Assembly: GCF_000633535.1 (NCBI RefSeq)
Contig: NZ_AYMR01000020.1
Span: 1-64,000, forward strand
Length of the DNA stretch: 64,000 nucleotides
Direction: 5' to 3'
Source of the DNA: Leifsonia aquatica H1aii
GTDB taxonomy: Bacteria; Actinomycetota; Actinomycetes; Actinomycetales; Microbacteriaceae
Within the stretch, counting starts at the first letter, position 1; the number at the start of each line of letters is the position of its first letter. The position numbers were made by a program, and so were the translations under genes. Positions 15,760 through 24,798 of the stretch are shown here, piece by piece. Under the pieces are notes generated by a model that saw only the letters and a list, made by a program, of their open reading frames with translations, was not told where the DNA came from and ran no database searches.

Positions 15760-17024
15760 TGGATCTCACCAGCCCGCCCACCCCCGCCCAGCGGACGTGG
15801 ACCACGCCCGACGTGTTCTGGCCGTCCCTCTCCGCTGCGACGACCCGTCTCGACCCGGCGCTGGCGGTGCTGCACCTTCCGGCGCTGCGGCACAACACGC
15901 ACGACATGCTGCGTCGCGCGGGCGGCAAGCCCATCCGTGTCGCGTCCAAGTCGGTCCGGGTGCGTTCGGTGCTCGACGCGGTGCTGGCACTGCCGGGCTA
16001 CGCGGGCGTGCTGGCGTACACCCTCCCGGAGGCGCTCTGGCTCGCCGAGGGCGACGCCGAGCACCCGCCGATCGAGGACGTGGTCGTCGGCTACCCGACC
16101 GCCGATCGCGGCGCCATCGCCCGGCTCGCGCAGTCGCCCGAGCTCGCCGCACGGGTCACGCTGATGGTCGACTCGATCGCCCACCTCGATCTCATCGACG
16201 CCGTCGTCCCGCCCACCCGGCGCGAGAGCATCCGGCTCTGCCTCGAACTCGACTCCTCCTGGGACGCCCCCGTGCTCGGCCACATCGGCGTCTTCCGTTC
16301 GCCGCTGCACACCGTCGAGCAGGTGCGCGCGGTCGCCGAGGAGATCCTGCGCCGGCCCGGCTTCGAGCTGGTCGGGATGATGGGCTACGAAGCGCAGATC
16401 GCGGGCCAGGGCGACAACCCGGCCGGGCGACCGGCCTGGGGCGCCACGCTGCGCTGGATGCAGAAGAACTCCCAGGAGGAGCTGATCGCCCGCCGCGGTG
16501 AGGCCGTCGCCGCGGTGCGCGCGCTGACCGACCTCGAATTCGTCAACGGCGGCGGGACGGGCTCGCTCGAGTTCACCTCCAGCGATGACGCCGTCACCGA
16601 GATCGCCGCGGGCAGCGGGCTGTTCGGCGGGCACCTCTTCGACACGTACCGCGGGTTCCGGCCGGCGCCGGCGGCCTCCTTCGCCCTCTCGGTGGTGCGT
16701 CGTCCCACCCCCGAGATCGCCACGCTGCTCGGCGGCGGCTGGATCGCCTCGGGCCCGCCCGGGGTCGACCGGATGCCGAAGGTGGTCTGGCCGACCGGCC
16801 TGTCCATGGTGGACCGGGAGATGGCGGGCGAAGTCCAGACGCCGTTGACCGGAGCCGCGGCGAGCGTGCTGCGCATCGGCGACCGGGTCTGGCTGCGGCA
16901 CACCAAGTCCGGTGAGCTGAGCGAGCACGTCGACGTCTTCCACCTGGTGGACGTCGTCGACGGCCGTGCCACCGTCGTCGGGGAGGCACTCAGCTACCGC
17001 GGCGAAGGACAGGTGTTCCTGTGA
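15759..17024 (+). CDS. PLP-dependent amino acid deaminase/aldolase, alanine-racemase fold
   Basis: A 421-aa enzyme of the D-threonine aldolase/D-serine dehydratase group (fold type III, TIM barrel plus C-terminal beta domain). The probable PLP lysine is K64 in RVASKSVR. A barrel glycine-rich phosphate site appears as FVNGGGTGSLE, and the C-terminal domain carries metal-binding candidates (LRHTKSGELSEH). It likely deaminates or cleaves a hydroxy-amino acid; substrate unknown. It is embedded in a coupled operon with a transporter and an FAD oxidase, unusual company for this family outside actinobacteria. Confidence 0.8.
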   Translation: MDLTSPPTPAQRTWTTPDVFWPSLSAATTRLDPALAVLHLPALRHNTHDMLRRAGGKPIRVASKSVRVRSVLDAVLALPGYAGVLAYTLPEALWLAEGDAEHPPIEDVVVGYPTADRGAIARLAQSPELAARVTLMVDSIAHLDLIDAVVPPTRRESIRLCLELDSSWDAPVLGHIGVFRSPLHTVEQVRAVAEEILRRPGFELVGMMGYEAQIAGQGDNPAGRPAWGATLRWMQKNSQEELIARRGEAVAAVRALTDLEFVNGGGTGSLEFTSSDDAVTEIAAGSGLFGGHLFDTYRGFRPAPAASFALSVVRRPTPEIATLLGGGWIASGPPGVDRMPKVVWPTGLSMVDREMAGEVQTPLTGAAASVLRIGDRVWLRHTKSGELSEHVDVFHLVDVVDGRATVVGEALSYRGEGQVFL

Positions 17025-18343
17025 CGGCGGTCGACGCGCGAACGGGCGTCTGGCGCAACTGGGGCCGCAGCGAGTCCATCCGCCCCCAGCGCATCGAGCG
17101 GCCGGCGACCGCGGAGGCGGTCCAGCGCGCCGTGGCGGCCGCCGCGAAGCAGGGGATGCGAGTCAAGGCGATCGGCGCGGGACACAGCTTCACGGCGATC
17201 TCGGCCGCACCCGGTGTGCTGCTCGACCTGGAGGACGTCACCGGCATCCTCGACGTCGACCTCGAGCGCGCCCGGGTCACCCTCGCCGCGGGCACGCACC
17301 TGCACCGGCTCCCCGCCCTCCTGCGCCCGCACGGGCTCGCGCTGCAGAACATGGGCGACATCGACCGGCAGACCATCGCCGGCGCCACCTCCACCGGCAC
17401 GCACGGCACCGGCGGTGGATTCGGCGGTCTCGCCACCCAGATCGTGGCGCTGACGCTCGTCACCGGCGAGGGGGAGCTGCTGCGGATCAGCGAGACCGAG
17501 AGCGCCGACCTGCTGCCCGCCGCCCGGCTGGGGCTGGGAGCGCTGGGCGTCATCGTCGACGTCACCCTCCAGTGCGTCCCGGCGTTCCTGCTGCAGGCCG
17601 TCGAACGTCCCGAGCCGTTGCAGGACGTCCTCGACGCCTATCTGACACGATCGGCGGCCGAGGACCACTTCGAGTTCTACTGGTTCCCGCACACCGAGAC
17701 CGCGCTCACCAAGACGAACACGCGCCTGCCGCTCACCGAGAAGCGCGCTCCGCTGCCGCCGATGGGTCGATGGCTCGACGACGAGCTGCTGGCGAACGGG
17801 CTGTACCGCGGGGTGTGCGCGCTCGGGACCGTCGTACCCGCGATCGTCCCGCCGTTCAGCCGCCTCGCCCAGAAGCTGACCGGCAACCGCGACTTCACCG
17901 ACCACTCGCCGCGGGTCTACGTCACCAACCGCACCGTGCGGTTCCGTGAGATGGAGTACGCCCTCCCGCGCACGGCCGTCCCGCAGGCGCTGGCCGAGGT
18001 GAAGGCCCTGATCGAGGAGCGCGGCTGGCGCATCTCGTTCCCGATCGAGGTGCGCTCGGCCGCCGCCGACGACAACTGGCTCTCGACCGCCTACGGCCGC
18101 GAGACCGGGTACATCGCCGTGCACCGGTACTACCGGGAGGATCCGAGCGCCTACTTCCACGCCGTCGAGCAGATCATGATGGCGCACGGCGGTCGCCCGC
18201 ACTGGGGCAAGATGCACTATCGCGACGCGGACTCCCTGCGCACGGTCTACCCGCGCTTCGACGACTTCATCGCGGTGCGCGATCGCCTCGACCCGCAGCG
18301 GCGCTTCGAGAACACCTACCTTCGGCGGGTGCTGGGCGAGTAG
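17021..18343 (+). CDS. FAD-binding D-arabinono-1,4-lactone oxidase family protein
   Basis: A 440-aa VAO-type flavoprotein. The PP-loop IGAGHSFTAIS contains H55, positioned like the flavin-linking histidine of aldonolactone oxidases, and GATSTGTHGTGG is the second FAD motif. The C-terminal ALO domain ends with the family signature HWGKMHY. It would oxidise an aldonolactone or alditol with O2 or another acceptor. The GTG start overlaps the preceding stop (GTGA). It is the last gene of the TetR operon and converges with the next gene across only 3 bp. Confidence 0.87.
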   Translation: MTAVDARTGVWRNWGRSESIRPQRIERPATAEAVQRAVAAAAKQGMRVKAIGAGHSFTAISAAPGVLLDLEDVTGILDVDLERARVTLAAGTHLHRLPALLRPHGLALQNMGDIDRQTIAGATSTGTHGTGGGFGGLATQIVALTLVTGEGELLRISETESADLLPAARLGLGALGVIVDVTLQCVPAFLLQAVERPEPLQDVLDAYLTRSAAEDHFEFYWFPHTETALTKTNTRLPLTEKRAPLPPMGRWLDDELLANGLYRGVCALGTVVPAIVPPFSRLAQKLTGNRDFTDHSPRVYVTNRTVRFREMEYALPRTAVPQALAEVKALIEERGWRISFPIEVRSAAADDNWLSTAYGRETGYIAVHRYYREDPSAYFHAVEQIMMAHGGRPHWGKMHYRDADSLRTVYPRFDDFIAVRDRLDPQRRFENTYLRRVLGE

Positions 18344-18346
18344 GCC

Positions 18347-18802
18347 TCAGGCGGAGGGGCCCCGGCCGGCAGGATGCGGCGCGAACGCGTACGCGTCGAC
18401 GAGCAGCCAGCGCCGGCCGGTGTCGTCGCGCTCCCGGCGCAGCCGGAGCTCCAGGTTCTGCGGGGAGGGGACGGGGCGTCCCGCTTGCAGACGGCGCACG
18501 TCCACGCCCGGGTGTCCCGCCCGGGTGAGTGCGTCGGACAGGTCGTTGCGCTGCTCCGCCTGGGAGTGCCACACCGCGACGAAGAGCCACAGGAAGACGA
18601 ACAGCAGCACGAGGATCCCGACCAGGCCGAACAGCAACGCGACCCCCCATCCGCCGTACGACGCGGGCAGGAGCAGGATGAGGATCGCGACCAGTCCGGC
18701 GATCATCACTCCGGCGACGACCAAGGCCGCCGTCTTCCACGCCCGGATGGCACCGCCGTGGGCGTCCACGATCGCCACGCCGCTCGTCGCCGGCTGGAAC
18801 AT
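18347..18802 (-). CDS. Small two-helix membrane protein
   Basis: A 151-aa protein with two adjacent hydrophobic helices (about 23-45 and 52-77) and a basic cytoplasmic C-terminal domain (NDLSDALTRAGHPGVDVRRL, then RRWLLVDAYAFAPH). The ATG at 18802 is favoured by GGGGAGA upstream; the frame extends further 5' without such a site. No family recognised beyond actinobacterial hypothetical proteins. Confidence 0.65.
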   Translation of the reverse strand: MFQPATSGVAIVDAHGGAIRAWKTAALVVAGVMIAGLVAILILLLPASYGGWGVALLFGLVGILVLLFVFLWLFVAVWHSQAEQRNDLSDALTRAGHPGVDVRRLQAGRPVPSPQNLELRLRRERDDTGRRWLLVDAYAFAPHPAGRGPSA

Positions 18803-19019
18803 GCTCCGTCTCCCCTCGGTCGGGTGAGCGTCCTCGGTCGCGCGGGGGCGGGAACGCCCGTCGGCGACGACCGGTTCGAACGCTGCGGTCGGTGCCCGAT
18901 GAGAGCCCCCTGCCGTCGAGTCCGGGATGGCCTCGACGCTCACGCCGTCCACCCTAGCCCGGCCGCCGCGCCCCGCCCATCCGTGCCCGCACGGGCGTGC
19001 CGGCGGGCTATCGACGGGC

Positions 19020-19754
19020 TCAGGGCGTCCGGCGCTGCAGGGTGAGGGCGCCCAGCACCACCGCGCCGACCGCGTAGGCGCCGATGATGAGCAGCTCGCC
19101 GCCGACGTAGGCCGCATCGTGCGAGTCCGTCGCCACCGCGTTGAGAGCATCGATCGCGTGGGAGAGGGGGAGCCAGTCGCTGATCGCGTGCAGCACGTCC
19201 GGGAGCTGGTCTCGCGGCAGGAAGATCCCGCCGAGCAGGATCTGCGGGAACACGATGACGGGCATGAACTGGACCACCTGGAACTCGGTGCGGGCGAACG
19301 CGCTCACGAACAGCCCGAGGGTGGTGCCGAGCACCGCGTCGCAGACCGCCACCGCCAGCAGGATCCACACGTTCCCGGCGATGCCGAGTCCGCAGACCCA
19401 GACGGCGAACCCGACGGCGACGCACGACTGCACGATCGCCAGCACGGCGAACGCGAGCGTGTAGCCGAGGATGAAGTCCGCCTTGCCGAGCGGAAGGGAG
19501 AGCAGCCGCTCGAGCGTGCCCGTCCGCCGCTCCCGCAGCGTGGTGATGCTGGTGACGAGGAACATCACGATGAACGGGAACAGCGCGAGCATCGCCGGAC
19601 CGATGGTCTGGAAGACCCGCGTGTCGGTGAAGATCCACGCGACGAGCCCGGTCAGCAGAGCCGGGACGAGGACGAGGAGGGCGACGGTGCGGGGGTCGTG
19701 CCGGATCTGCGTGAGCACGCGTCCGGCGGTCGCGACGGTGCGGGTGGCGTTCAT
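19020..19754 (-). CDS. ABC-2 type transporter permease
   Basis: A 244-aa permease of the ABC-2 exporter family with six hydrophobic helices. It contains the conserved RERRTGTLERLLSLPLGKADF loop and the PQILLGGIFLPRDQLP motif before the last helices. The start codon overlaps the ATPase stop (ATGA), so the two subunits are made together. Exports drugs, polysaccharide or peptide in characterised relatives; substrate here unknown. Confidence 0.88.
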   Translation of the reverse strand: MNATRTVATAGRVLTQIRHDPRTVALLVLVPALLTGLVAWIFTDTRVFQTIGPAMLALFPFIVMFLVTSITTLRERRTGTLERLLSLPLGKADFILGYTLAFAVLAIVQSCVAVGFAVWVCGLGIAGNVWILLAVAVCDAVLGTTLGLFVSAFARTEFQVVQFMPVIVFPQILLGGIFLPRDQLPDVLHAISDWLPLSHAIDALNAVATDSHDAAYVGGELLIIGAYAVGAVVLGALTLQRRTP

Positions 19755-20506
19755 CGCTCGTCCCCCTCCGGGAGCTGGTGGCGCGGATGCCGCCGGCGCA
19801 GCAGGGCGAGGAACGCCCCCTCCGCGTCGGCAGCCCCCGTCTCCGCGAGCAGTTCGTCGGGCGTGCTGTCGGCGATGATCGCGCCCTCCCGCATCAGCAG
19901 CAGCCGGTCGCACCGGGTGGCCTCGTCCATCACATGGCTGGAGACGAGGAGGCTCGTCCCGCCCGCGGCGAGCCGGTGGAACAGCTCCCAGAGATCCGCG
20001 CGCAGCAGCGGGTCGAGCCCGACGGTCGGCTCGTCCAGGACGAGGACGTCGGGGGAGCCGAGCAACGCGGCGGCGAGGGAGACCCTGCTGCGCTGACCGC
20101 CCGAGAGCGTCGAGACCAGTTGAGCGGTGTTCGCTCCGAGGTCGGTGGAGGCGATCGCCCGTTCCACGTCGTCGGGGGATGCGCCGAGCACGCGCCGGAA
20201 GTACTGGAGGTTCTGCGCGACCGTCAGGTCGTCGTAGACGCTGGCCGCCTGCGTGACATAGCCGACACGATGCCGCAGCGCCGCCGAACCCGCCGTCTGC
20301 CCGAGCACCGTCACGGTGCCGCCCGCGATCCGTTGCACGCCGACGATCGACCGCATGAGCGTGGTCTTGCCGCATCCGCTGGGGCCGAGGAGCCCGACCA
20401 CCTGGCCGCGCGGCACGCTGATCGACAGCCCGTCGAGCACCGTGCTGCGGCCGCGCCGCACCCGCAGTCCGTCGACCACGATCGCGTCCGACGAAATATT
20501 CATCAT
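19751..20506 (-). CDS. ABC exporter ATP-binding protein
   Basis: A 251-aa ATPase with Walker A GPSGCGKTT, Q-loop near VGYVTQAASVYDDL, signature LSGGQRSRVSLA, Walker B VLVLDEPTVGLD and the switch His in LLVSSHVMDEA. The ATG at 20506 (or the adjacent one at 20503) is chosen because a good promoter places the RNA start at or next to it, making a leaderless mRNA. It is coupled to the permease and lies 60 bp downstream of a TetR gene, which probably controls it. Confidence 0.9.
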   Translation of the reverse strand: MMNISSDAIVVDGLRVRRGRSTVLDGLSISVPRGQVVGLLGPSGCGKTTLMRSIVGVQRIAGGTVTVLGQTAGSAALRHRVGYVTQAASVYDDLTVAQNLQYFRRVLGASPDDVERAIASTDLGANTAQLVSTLSGGQRSRVSLAAALLGSPDVLVLDEPTVGLDPLLRADLWELFHRLAAGGTSLLVSSHVMDEATRCDRLLLMREGAIIADSTPDELLAETGAADAEGAFLALLRRRHPRHQLPEGDER

Positions 20507-20514
20507 GTGGTGAA
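20499..20514. promoter_or_regulatory. Candidate TetR operator over the ABC gene start
   Basis: TTCATCATGTGGTGAA, an imperfect 16-bp palindrome (TTCA/TGAA outer arms perfect; inner mismatches only purine-purine or pyrimidine-pyrimidine). It covers the predicted transcription start and first codons of the ABC ATPase gene. Confidence 0.5.
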
Positions 20515-20542
20515 TTATTCGCCTCGGGACTCTCCCGGTCAA
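20514..20542 (-). promoter_or_regulatory. Sigma70-type promoter of the ABC exporter, probably leaderless
   Basis: TTGACC at 20542-20537, a 17-nt spacer, then AATAAT at 20519-20514 on the minus strand. The first ATG begins 7 nt after the -10 box, so transcription should start at or next to the initiation codon. Confidence 0.65.
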
Positions 20543-20567
20543 GAGAGCGGACGTGATATCCCGACGA

Positions 20568-21188
20568 TCACTCCATCGGCGTGCCGAACAGATGCCACTG
20601 CAGCACAGGCCCCACCCGCCGCGCGAGATCGTCCGCGGGCGTCACCGCCACCGGGTCCAGCTTCAGCACGTAGCGGGTCATGATCAGTCCGACGATCTGG
20701 GAGGCCGCGAGGTCGGCGCGCAGGTCGGCGTCGTCGGCGTCGGGGTTGAGGGCGGCCAGTCGCGTGAACACCTCGCGGGCGAGGAACTCCCGCACCATGC
20801 GCGTGCCCGGTCCGCTGCCGAGCGCGGTGCGGAGAACCACCACCATGCGGCCCGCCGCCGGGCCGTCGTCGAGCTGCTCGCAGAGATGCCGGACGAGCCG
20901 GACGCCGATCTCCTCGCGCGGCGCGCTGAGCACGACGTCCAGCAGGCGATCGGGACGCAGCGGAGCCTCCAGCGCGGCGGCGAACAGGTCCGCCTTCCCG
21001 TCGAAGTAGTGGTGCACCAGGGCCGAGTCGACGCCCGCCCGCCGGGCGACCGCGCGCAGGGAGGCGGCCTCGTAGCCGCGCTCCACGAACTCCTCGGCCG
21101 CGGCGCGCACGATCGCGTCGCGCGCCGACGTCGCGCCGCGCGCTTTGCGCGGCCGTCCCCGACCGCGCCGCTCGACCACCTCGCTCAC
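20568..21188 (-). CDS. TetR/AcrR family transcriptional regulator
   Basis: A 206-aa regulator beginning with a basic RGRGRPRKARG tail. The HTH follows (DAIVRAAAEEFVERGYEAAS, then LRAVARRAGVDSALVHHYF) and an all-helical C-terminal domain of the AcrR C11/C-terminal type. GTG 21188 is preferred; a GTG at 21203 is an alternative. It lies directly upstream of the ABC-2 exporter on the same strand and is the obvious candidate regulator. Confidence 0.87.
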   Translation of the reverse strand: MSEVVERRGRGRPRKARGATSARDAIVRAAAEEFVERGYEAASLRAVARRAGVDSALVHHYFDGKADLFAAALEAPLRPDRLLDVVLSAPREEIGVRLVRHLCEQLDDGPAAGRMVVVLRTALGSGPGTRMVREFLAREVFTRLAALNPDADDADLRADLAASQIVGLIMTRYVLKLDPVAVTPADDLARRVGPVLQWHLFGTPME

Positions 21189-21349
21189 GCGTCCATTGTG
21201 CACCCCGGCGTGCGTCGCCCCTCCGCGGACTCCGAACCGGCCGTCACCTAGCTTTGAGAGTCATGGGAAGGCGGTGGGAGGCCGCGGCACCGCCGTTAGG
21301 ATGATGCTGCGCCCGAAACGTCCGCGCCCCACGCAAGGAGTACCCCACA

Positions 21350-21916
21350 ATGGAATGGCTCATTCCGGTCATCATCGTCGTCGTGATCGTCGCGATCATC
21401 GGAATCTACCTGTGGGCAACGTACAACTCGCTCGTCACCCTCAAGGTGCGCGTGGACGAGGCGTGGAGCGACATCACGGTGCAGCTCAAGCGGCGTGCCG
21501 ACCTGATCCCGAACCTGATCGAGACGGTCAAGGGCTACGCGGCGCACGAGAAGGGCGTCTTCGAGGCGGTCACCCAGGCGCGTGCCGAGACGCTGTCTGC
21601 CCAGGGGCCGGCGGACGCGTCTGTGGCCGAGGGCCACATGCAGTCCGCCCTGAAGAGCATCTTCGCGGTCGCCGAGGCGTACCCGCAGCTGCAGGCGAGC
21701 CAGAACTTCCTCCGGCTGCAGGCCGACCTGGTCGACACCGAGGACAAGATCCAGGCGTCGCGCCGGTTCTACAACGGCGGTGTGCGCGAGTTCAACACGA
21801 AGATCAAGGTTTTCCCGAACAACCTCTTCGCCCGTCGTCTGGGCTTCAGCGAGCGCGACTTCTTCGAGGTGGAGAACCTCGCCGCGATCGCCGAACCTCC
21901 GCGCGTCCAGTTCTAG
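21350..21916 (+). CDS. lemA: LemA family protein
   Basis: A 188-aa protein with one N-terminal membrane helix (about 3-23) and the long four-helix LemA bundle: YNSLVTLKVRVDEAWSDITV, QLKRRADLIPNLIETVKGYA, EAYPQLQASQNFLRLQADL and EDKIQASRRFYNGGVREFNT. AAGGAG precedes the ATG. It is followed after 7 bp by an M48 membrane protease, a pairing seen in many bacteria and suggesting joint envelope quality control. Confidence 0.93.
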   Translation: MEWLIPVIIVVVIVAIIGIYLWATYNSLVTLKVRVDEAWSDITVQLKRRADLIPNLIETVKGYAAHEKGVFEAVTQARAETLSAQGPADASVAEGHMQSALKSIFAVAEAYPQLQASQNFLRLQADLVDTEDKIQASRRFYNGGVREFNTKIKVFPNNLFARRLGFSERDFFEVENLAAIAEPPRVQF

Positions 21917-21923
21917 GGCCTCG

Positions 21924-22835
21924 ATGTACAGGGCGATCGCCAGGAACAAGCGCAACACGATCTTCATCATCCTGCTGTTCCTGATCATCATCGGTGCGCT
22001 CGGCTGGCTGGCGGCGTACCTCTACAACAGCTGGACCATCTTCGCCGTGGTCGTCATCGGCGCGGTCCTGTTCTCGGTCTTCCAGTACTACATGGCGAGC
22101 AGCCAGGCGCTGAGCATGTCCGGTGCCGTGCCGATCACCAAGGCCGACAACCCGCGCCTCTGGAACGTGGTCGAGAACCTGTCGATCACGACCGGGACGC
22201 CGATGCCCGCGGTCTACATCGTCAACGACCCGGCGCCGAACGCCTTCGCCACCGGGCGCGACCCGCAGCACGCGTCCGTCGCTGCGACCACCGGGCTGCT
22301 GGACATCATGAACGACGCCGAGCTGGAGGGCGTCATGGCGCACGAGCTCGGGCACGTGCGCAACTACGACATCCGTCTCTCCATGATCGTCTTCGGCCTG
22401 ACCGTCGCGATCGGTCTCGTCGCCGACATCTTCATGCGGATGGCGTTCTTCGGCGCGATCGGCGGCAACAACCGCGGCGGCAACAACAACAACGGCGGCG
22501 GGGGAGGCGGCAACCCGGTCATCCTGGTCTTCGGCCTGATCGCCGCGATCGTCGCGCCTCTGCTGGCGACCCTCATCCAGCTCGCCGTGTCGCGGCAGCG
22601 CGAGTACCTCGCCGATGCGACGGGAGCGATGACCACCCGGCACCCGGACGCCCTCGCGAGCGCCCTGCTGAAGCTGGAGACCCACGCGCAGCCGATGCGC
22701 AAGCAGAACACCTCGATGGCGCACCTCTGGATCGCCGAGCCGCTCAAGCCGAGCCTGATGAGCCGCCTGTTCAGCACCCACCCCCCGATCCCCGAGCGCG
22801 TCGAGCGCCTCGAGAAGATGGGCGCCGGCTTCTAA
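21924..22835 (+). CDS. M48 family membrane metalloprotease (HtpX-like)
   Basis: A 303-aa zinc protease with two N-terminal helices (about 12-32 and 38-56), the catalytic HELGH at 140-144, a further hydrophobic pair separated by a Gly/Asn-rich stretch (about 186-200), and the third zinc ligand Glu in REYLADA. The C-terminus ends LFSTHPPIPERVERLEKMG, as in HtpX. It degrades misfolded membrane proteins in characterised relatives. Co-transcribed with lemA. Confidence 0.92.
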   Translation: MYRAIARNKRNTIFIILLFLIIIGALGWLAAYLYNSWTIFAVVVIGAVLFSVFQYYMASSQALSMSGAVPITKADNPRLWNVVENLSITTGTPMPAVYIVNDPAPNAFATGRDPQHASVAATTGLLDIMNDAELEGVMAHELGHVRNYDIRLSMIVFGLTVAIGLVADIFMRMAFFGAIGGNNRGGNNNNGGGGGGNPVILVFGLIAAIVAPLLATLIQLAVSRQREYLADATGAMTTRHPDALASALLKLETHAQPMRKQNTSMAHLWIAEPLKPSLMSRLFSTHPPIPERVERLEKMGAGF

Positions 22836-22843
22836 GACGCGCA

Positions 22844-22898
22844 GATGTGGACCACATCGCTGGAATGAGTGAGCCAAAACGCACTTGTGGTCCACATC
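22844..22898. terminator. Bidirectional hairpin between convergent genes
   Basis: GATGTGGACCACA at 22844-22856 pairs perfectly with 22886-22898. The left arm is itself a near-perfect palindrome (GATGTGG-A-CCACATC). It lies between the M48 protease and the AAA ATPase stops. Confidence 0.65.
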
Positions 22899-22906
22899 GC
22901 CGGGTT

Positions 22907-23473
22907 CTACAACGAGGTTGACCGGACTCCGCGGGCGCTGACGAGCGCCTCGAGTCGGGCGAGCCGCTCCTCGGGTGAGCCGACGAGCTCGGCGATGTGC
23001 GCGCGCGTCCCGACGAGGTCGGGGTCGTCGACGAGTTCCAGGAGGACGTCGTTCATCGCGGTCCTCAGCTCGGGGTCCTCATCGTCGCCGACGTCGATCG
23101 GATCCGCTGCGGTCAGCGGCAGCAGGACGAGCAGGTCGACGTGCTGCATCGCTGCGGCGGTGATCTCTGCGGAGCGTTCGAGGAGTGCGGGCGCGCTGGA
23201 GACGCCCGTCGTCTCGCCGAGGGCGATCAGATAGGCGAGGAAGTCGAGGGGGCCGCGCTCGGCGATGACATCGCCCGCGTCGTGTCCGGGGTCGAGTCGA
23301 TCCGCCGCGAGCCGGAGTTGCGCGGCGAACAGCGCGGGGGAGGGACTGCCCCAGGCTTCGTCGACGAGCTCGAACGGGTCGGGAAGCACGGTGTAGTCCG
23401 GGTGCCGGAGGGCGAAGTCGGAGAGGAGGGTGCTCTTGCCGCTGGCGTGGGTCCCGGAGACGACGATGCGCAT
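22907..23473 (-). CDS. AAA family P-loop ATPase
   Basis: A 188-aa P-loop protein with Walker A GTHASGKST at 7-15 and a Walker-B-like hydrophobic strand (VDLLVLLPLTAAD). The DVIAERGPLDFLAYL segment resembles nucleoside/shikimate-kinase-like ATPases. It probably phosphorylates a small molecule or acts in NTP-dependent signalling; no substrate evident. TAGGGT 6 nt before the ATG suggests a leaderless transcript. Confidence 0.8.
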   Translation of the reverse strand: MRIVVSGTHASGKSTLLSDFALRHPDYTVLPDPFELVDEAWGSPSPALFAAQLRLAADRLDPGHDAGDVIAERGPLDFLAYLIALGETTGVSSAPALLERSAEITAAAMQHVDLLVLLPLTAADPIDVGDDEDPELRTAMNDVLLELVDDPDLVGTRAHIAELVGSPEERLARLEALVSARGVRSTSL

Positions 23474-23516
23474 GGCGTCACCCTAGCGGCGGTCGGCGAC
23501 ACGGGGCGTCACGCGC

Positions 23517-24764
23517 TCAGCGGAGTCTCGCCAGCTCGGCACGGAGCGCCGGCACGAGGTCGCCGCGCGCGACGGGCGAGACCTCCACTCCGCCGAGTCC
23601 CTGCCAGGCGGCGGTCTCTGCCAGGAGCGGGCCGAGCCGTTCCGCGGTCGCCGTCGGCGCGCCCGGCTCCGTCCACGCGGACTGCACGCGCAGCACGCCG
23701 GCCTGACGGTCGCTCTTGAGGTCGATCCGGCCGACCACGGCGTCGTCGAGCAGGATCGGCAGCGAGTAGTAGCCGTAGATCCGCTGAGGGGCTGGGGTGT
23801 AGATCTCGATCCGGTAGTGGAAGTCGAACATCCGCAGCCCTCGATCCCGGAACCACACGACGGGGTCGAACGGGGAGAGCAGCGCGGCGCCCTCGATGCG
23901 GCGCGGGCGCCGGGCGTCCCGGTGCATCCACGCCGCGGCGGGCCGGCCGGCCGATTCCCAGCCGGGGACGCGGACCGGGATGAGCTCGCCCGCCTCCTCC
24001 AGGTCGCGGATGGCCGCCGTCGCCGGTGCGACCTTGATGCGGTAGTAGTCGGCGAAGTCCTTGGCCGTGCCGATGCCGTGAGCGACCGCCGAGCGGCGGA
24101 TCAGCTCGCGCACCGAGTCCTCCGTGGAGACGCTGCGCTCGAGAATGCTCGCGTCCAGGACGTCCTCCACCAGGGCGTACCGGCGCTGGAACCGCGTGCG
24201 CCCGGCGATCGCGACCTCGCCGAAGAGGAACAGGTACTCGAGGGCGCGCTTGACCGCCGACCACCCCCACCACGGGCCGGTGCGGGTGTTGGCGTCGTGC
24301 TCGATCTCGCTCGCCGCGAGCGGACCGTTCGCGGCCAGCTCCCGACGCAGCCACTCGACGGTCTCGCGGTTGGCCTCGAACCAGCTGTCGGCGGCGCCGT
24401 AGCGGCGGCGGTACGCCTCCATCCGCCACCGGAACAGCGGCCAGTCCTCCTTGCGCAGGAACGCGGCCTCGTGCGCCCAGTACTCCGTGTGCGGTCCGCG
24501 GGCGTCGAACGTCAGCCGATCGAGCAGCGAGCGGTCGTACGCGCCCAGCCGGGCGAAGGCGGGCAGGTAGTGGCTGCGCTCGAACACGTTGACGGAGTCG
24601 ATCTGCAGCAGATGGAGCCGGTCGACCAGCGCGTTGAGCTGCCGGGTGCCGACCACGGCGGGTCGCGGGCGCCCGAAGCCCTGCGCGGCCAACCCGATCC
24701 GGCGGGCGAGCGCGGGGGAGACGGATTCGGCGGAGAGCCGTTCAGCGGGAACCAGTGCGACCAC
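23517..24764 (-). CDS. Winged-helix DNA-binding protein, YcaQ-like crosslink-repair glycosylase family
   Basis: A 415-aa protein of the HTH_42/YcaQ family (AlkZ/YcaQ), DNA glycosylases that unhook interstrand crosslinks in characterised members. The catalytic-loop type motif appears as LLQIDSVNVFERSHYLPAF, followed by TEYWAHEAAFL and later GYYSLPILLDDAVVGRIDLK. The length is normal. GTG start 24764 has TAGGGT 6 nt upstream (leaderless type). It is divergent from the ABC importer operon. Confidence 0.85.
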   Translation of the reverse strand: MVALVPAERLSAESVSPALARRIGLAAQGFGRPRPAVVGTRQLNALVDRLHLLQIDSVNVFERSHYLPAFARLGAYDRSLLDRLTFDARGPHTEYWAHEAAFLRKEDWPLFRWRMEAYRRRYGAADSWFEANRETVEWLRRELAANGPLAASEIEHDANTRTGPWWGWSAVKRALEYLFLFGEVAIAGRTRFQRRYALVEDVLDASILERSVSTEDSVRELIRRSAVAHGIGTAKDFADYYRIKVAPATAAIRDLEEAGELIPVRVPGWESAGRPAAAWMHRDARRPRRIEGAALLSPFDPVVWFRDRGLRMFDFHYRIEIYTPAPQRIYGYYSLPILLDDAVVGRIDLKSDRQAGVLRVQSAWTEPGAPTATAERLGPLLAETAAWQGLGGVEVSPVARGDLVPALRAELARLR

Positions 24765-24798
24765 GGGTCGACCCTACCGAGTACGGCCGACACCCGGT

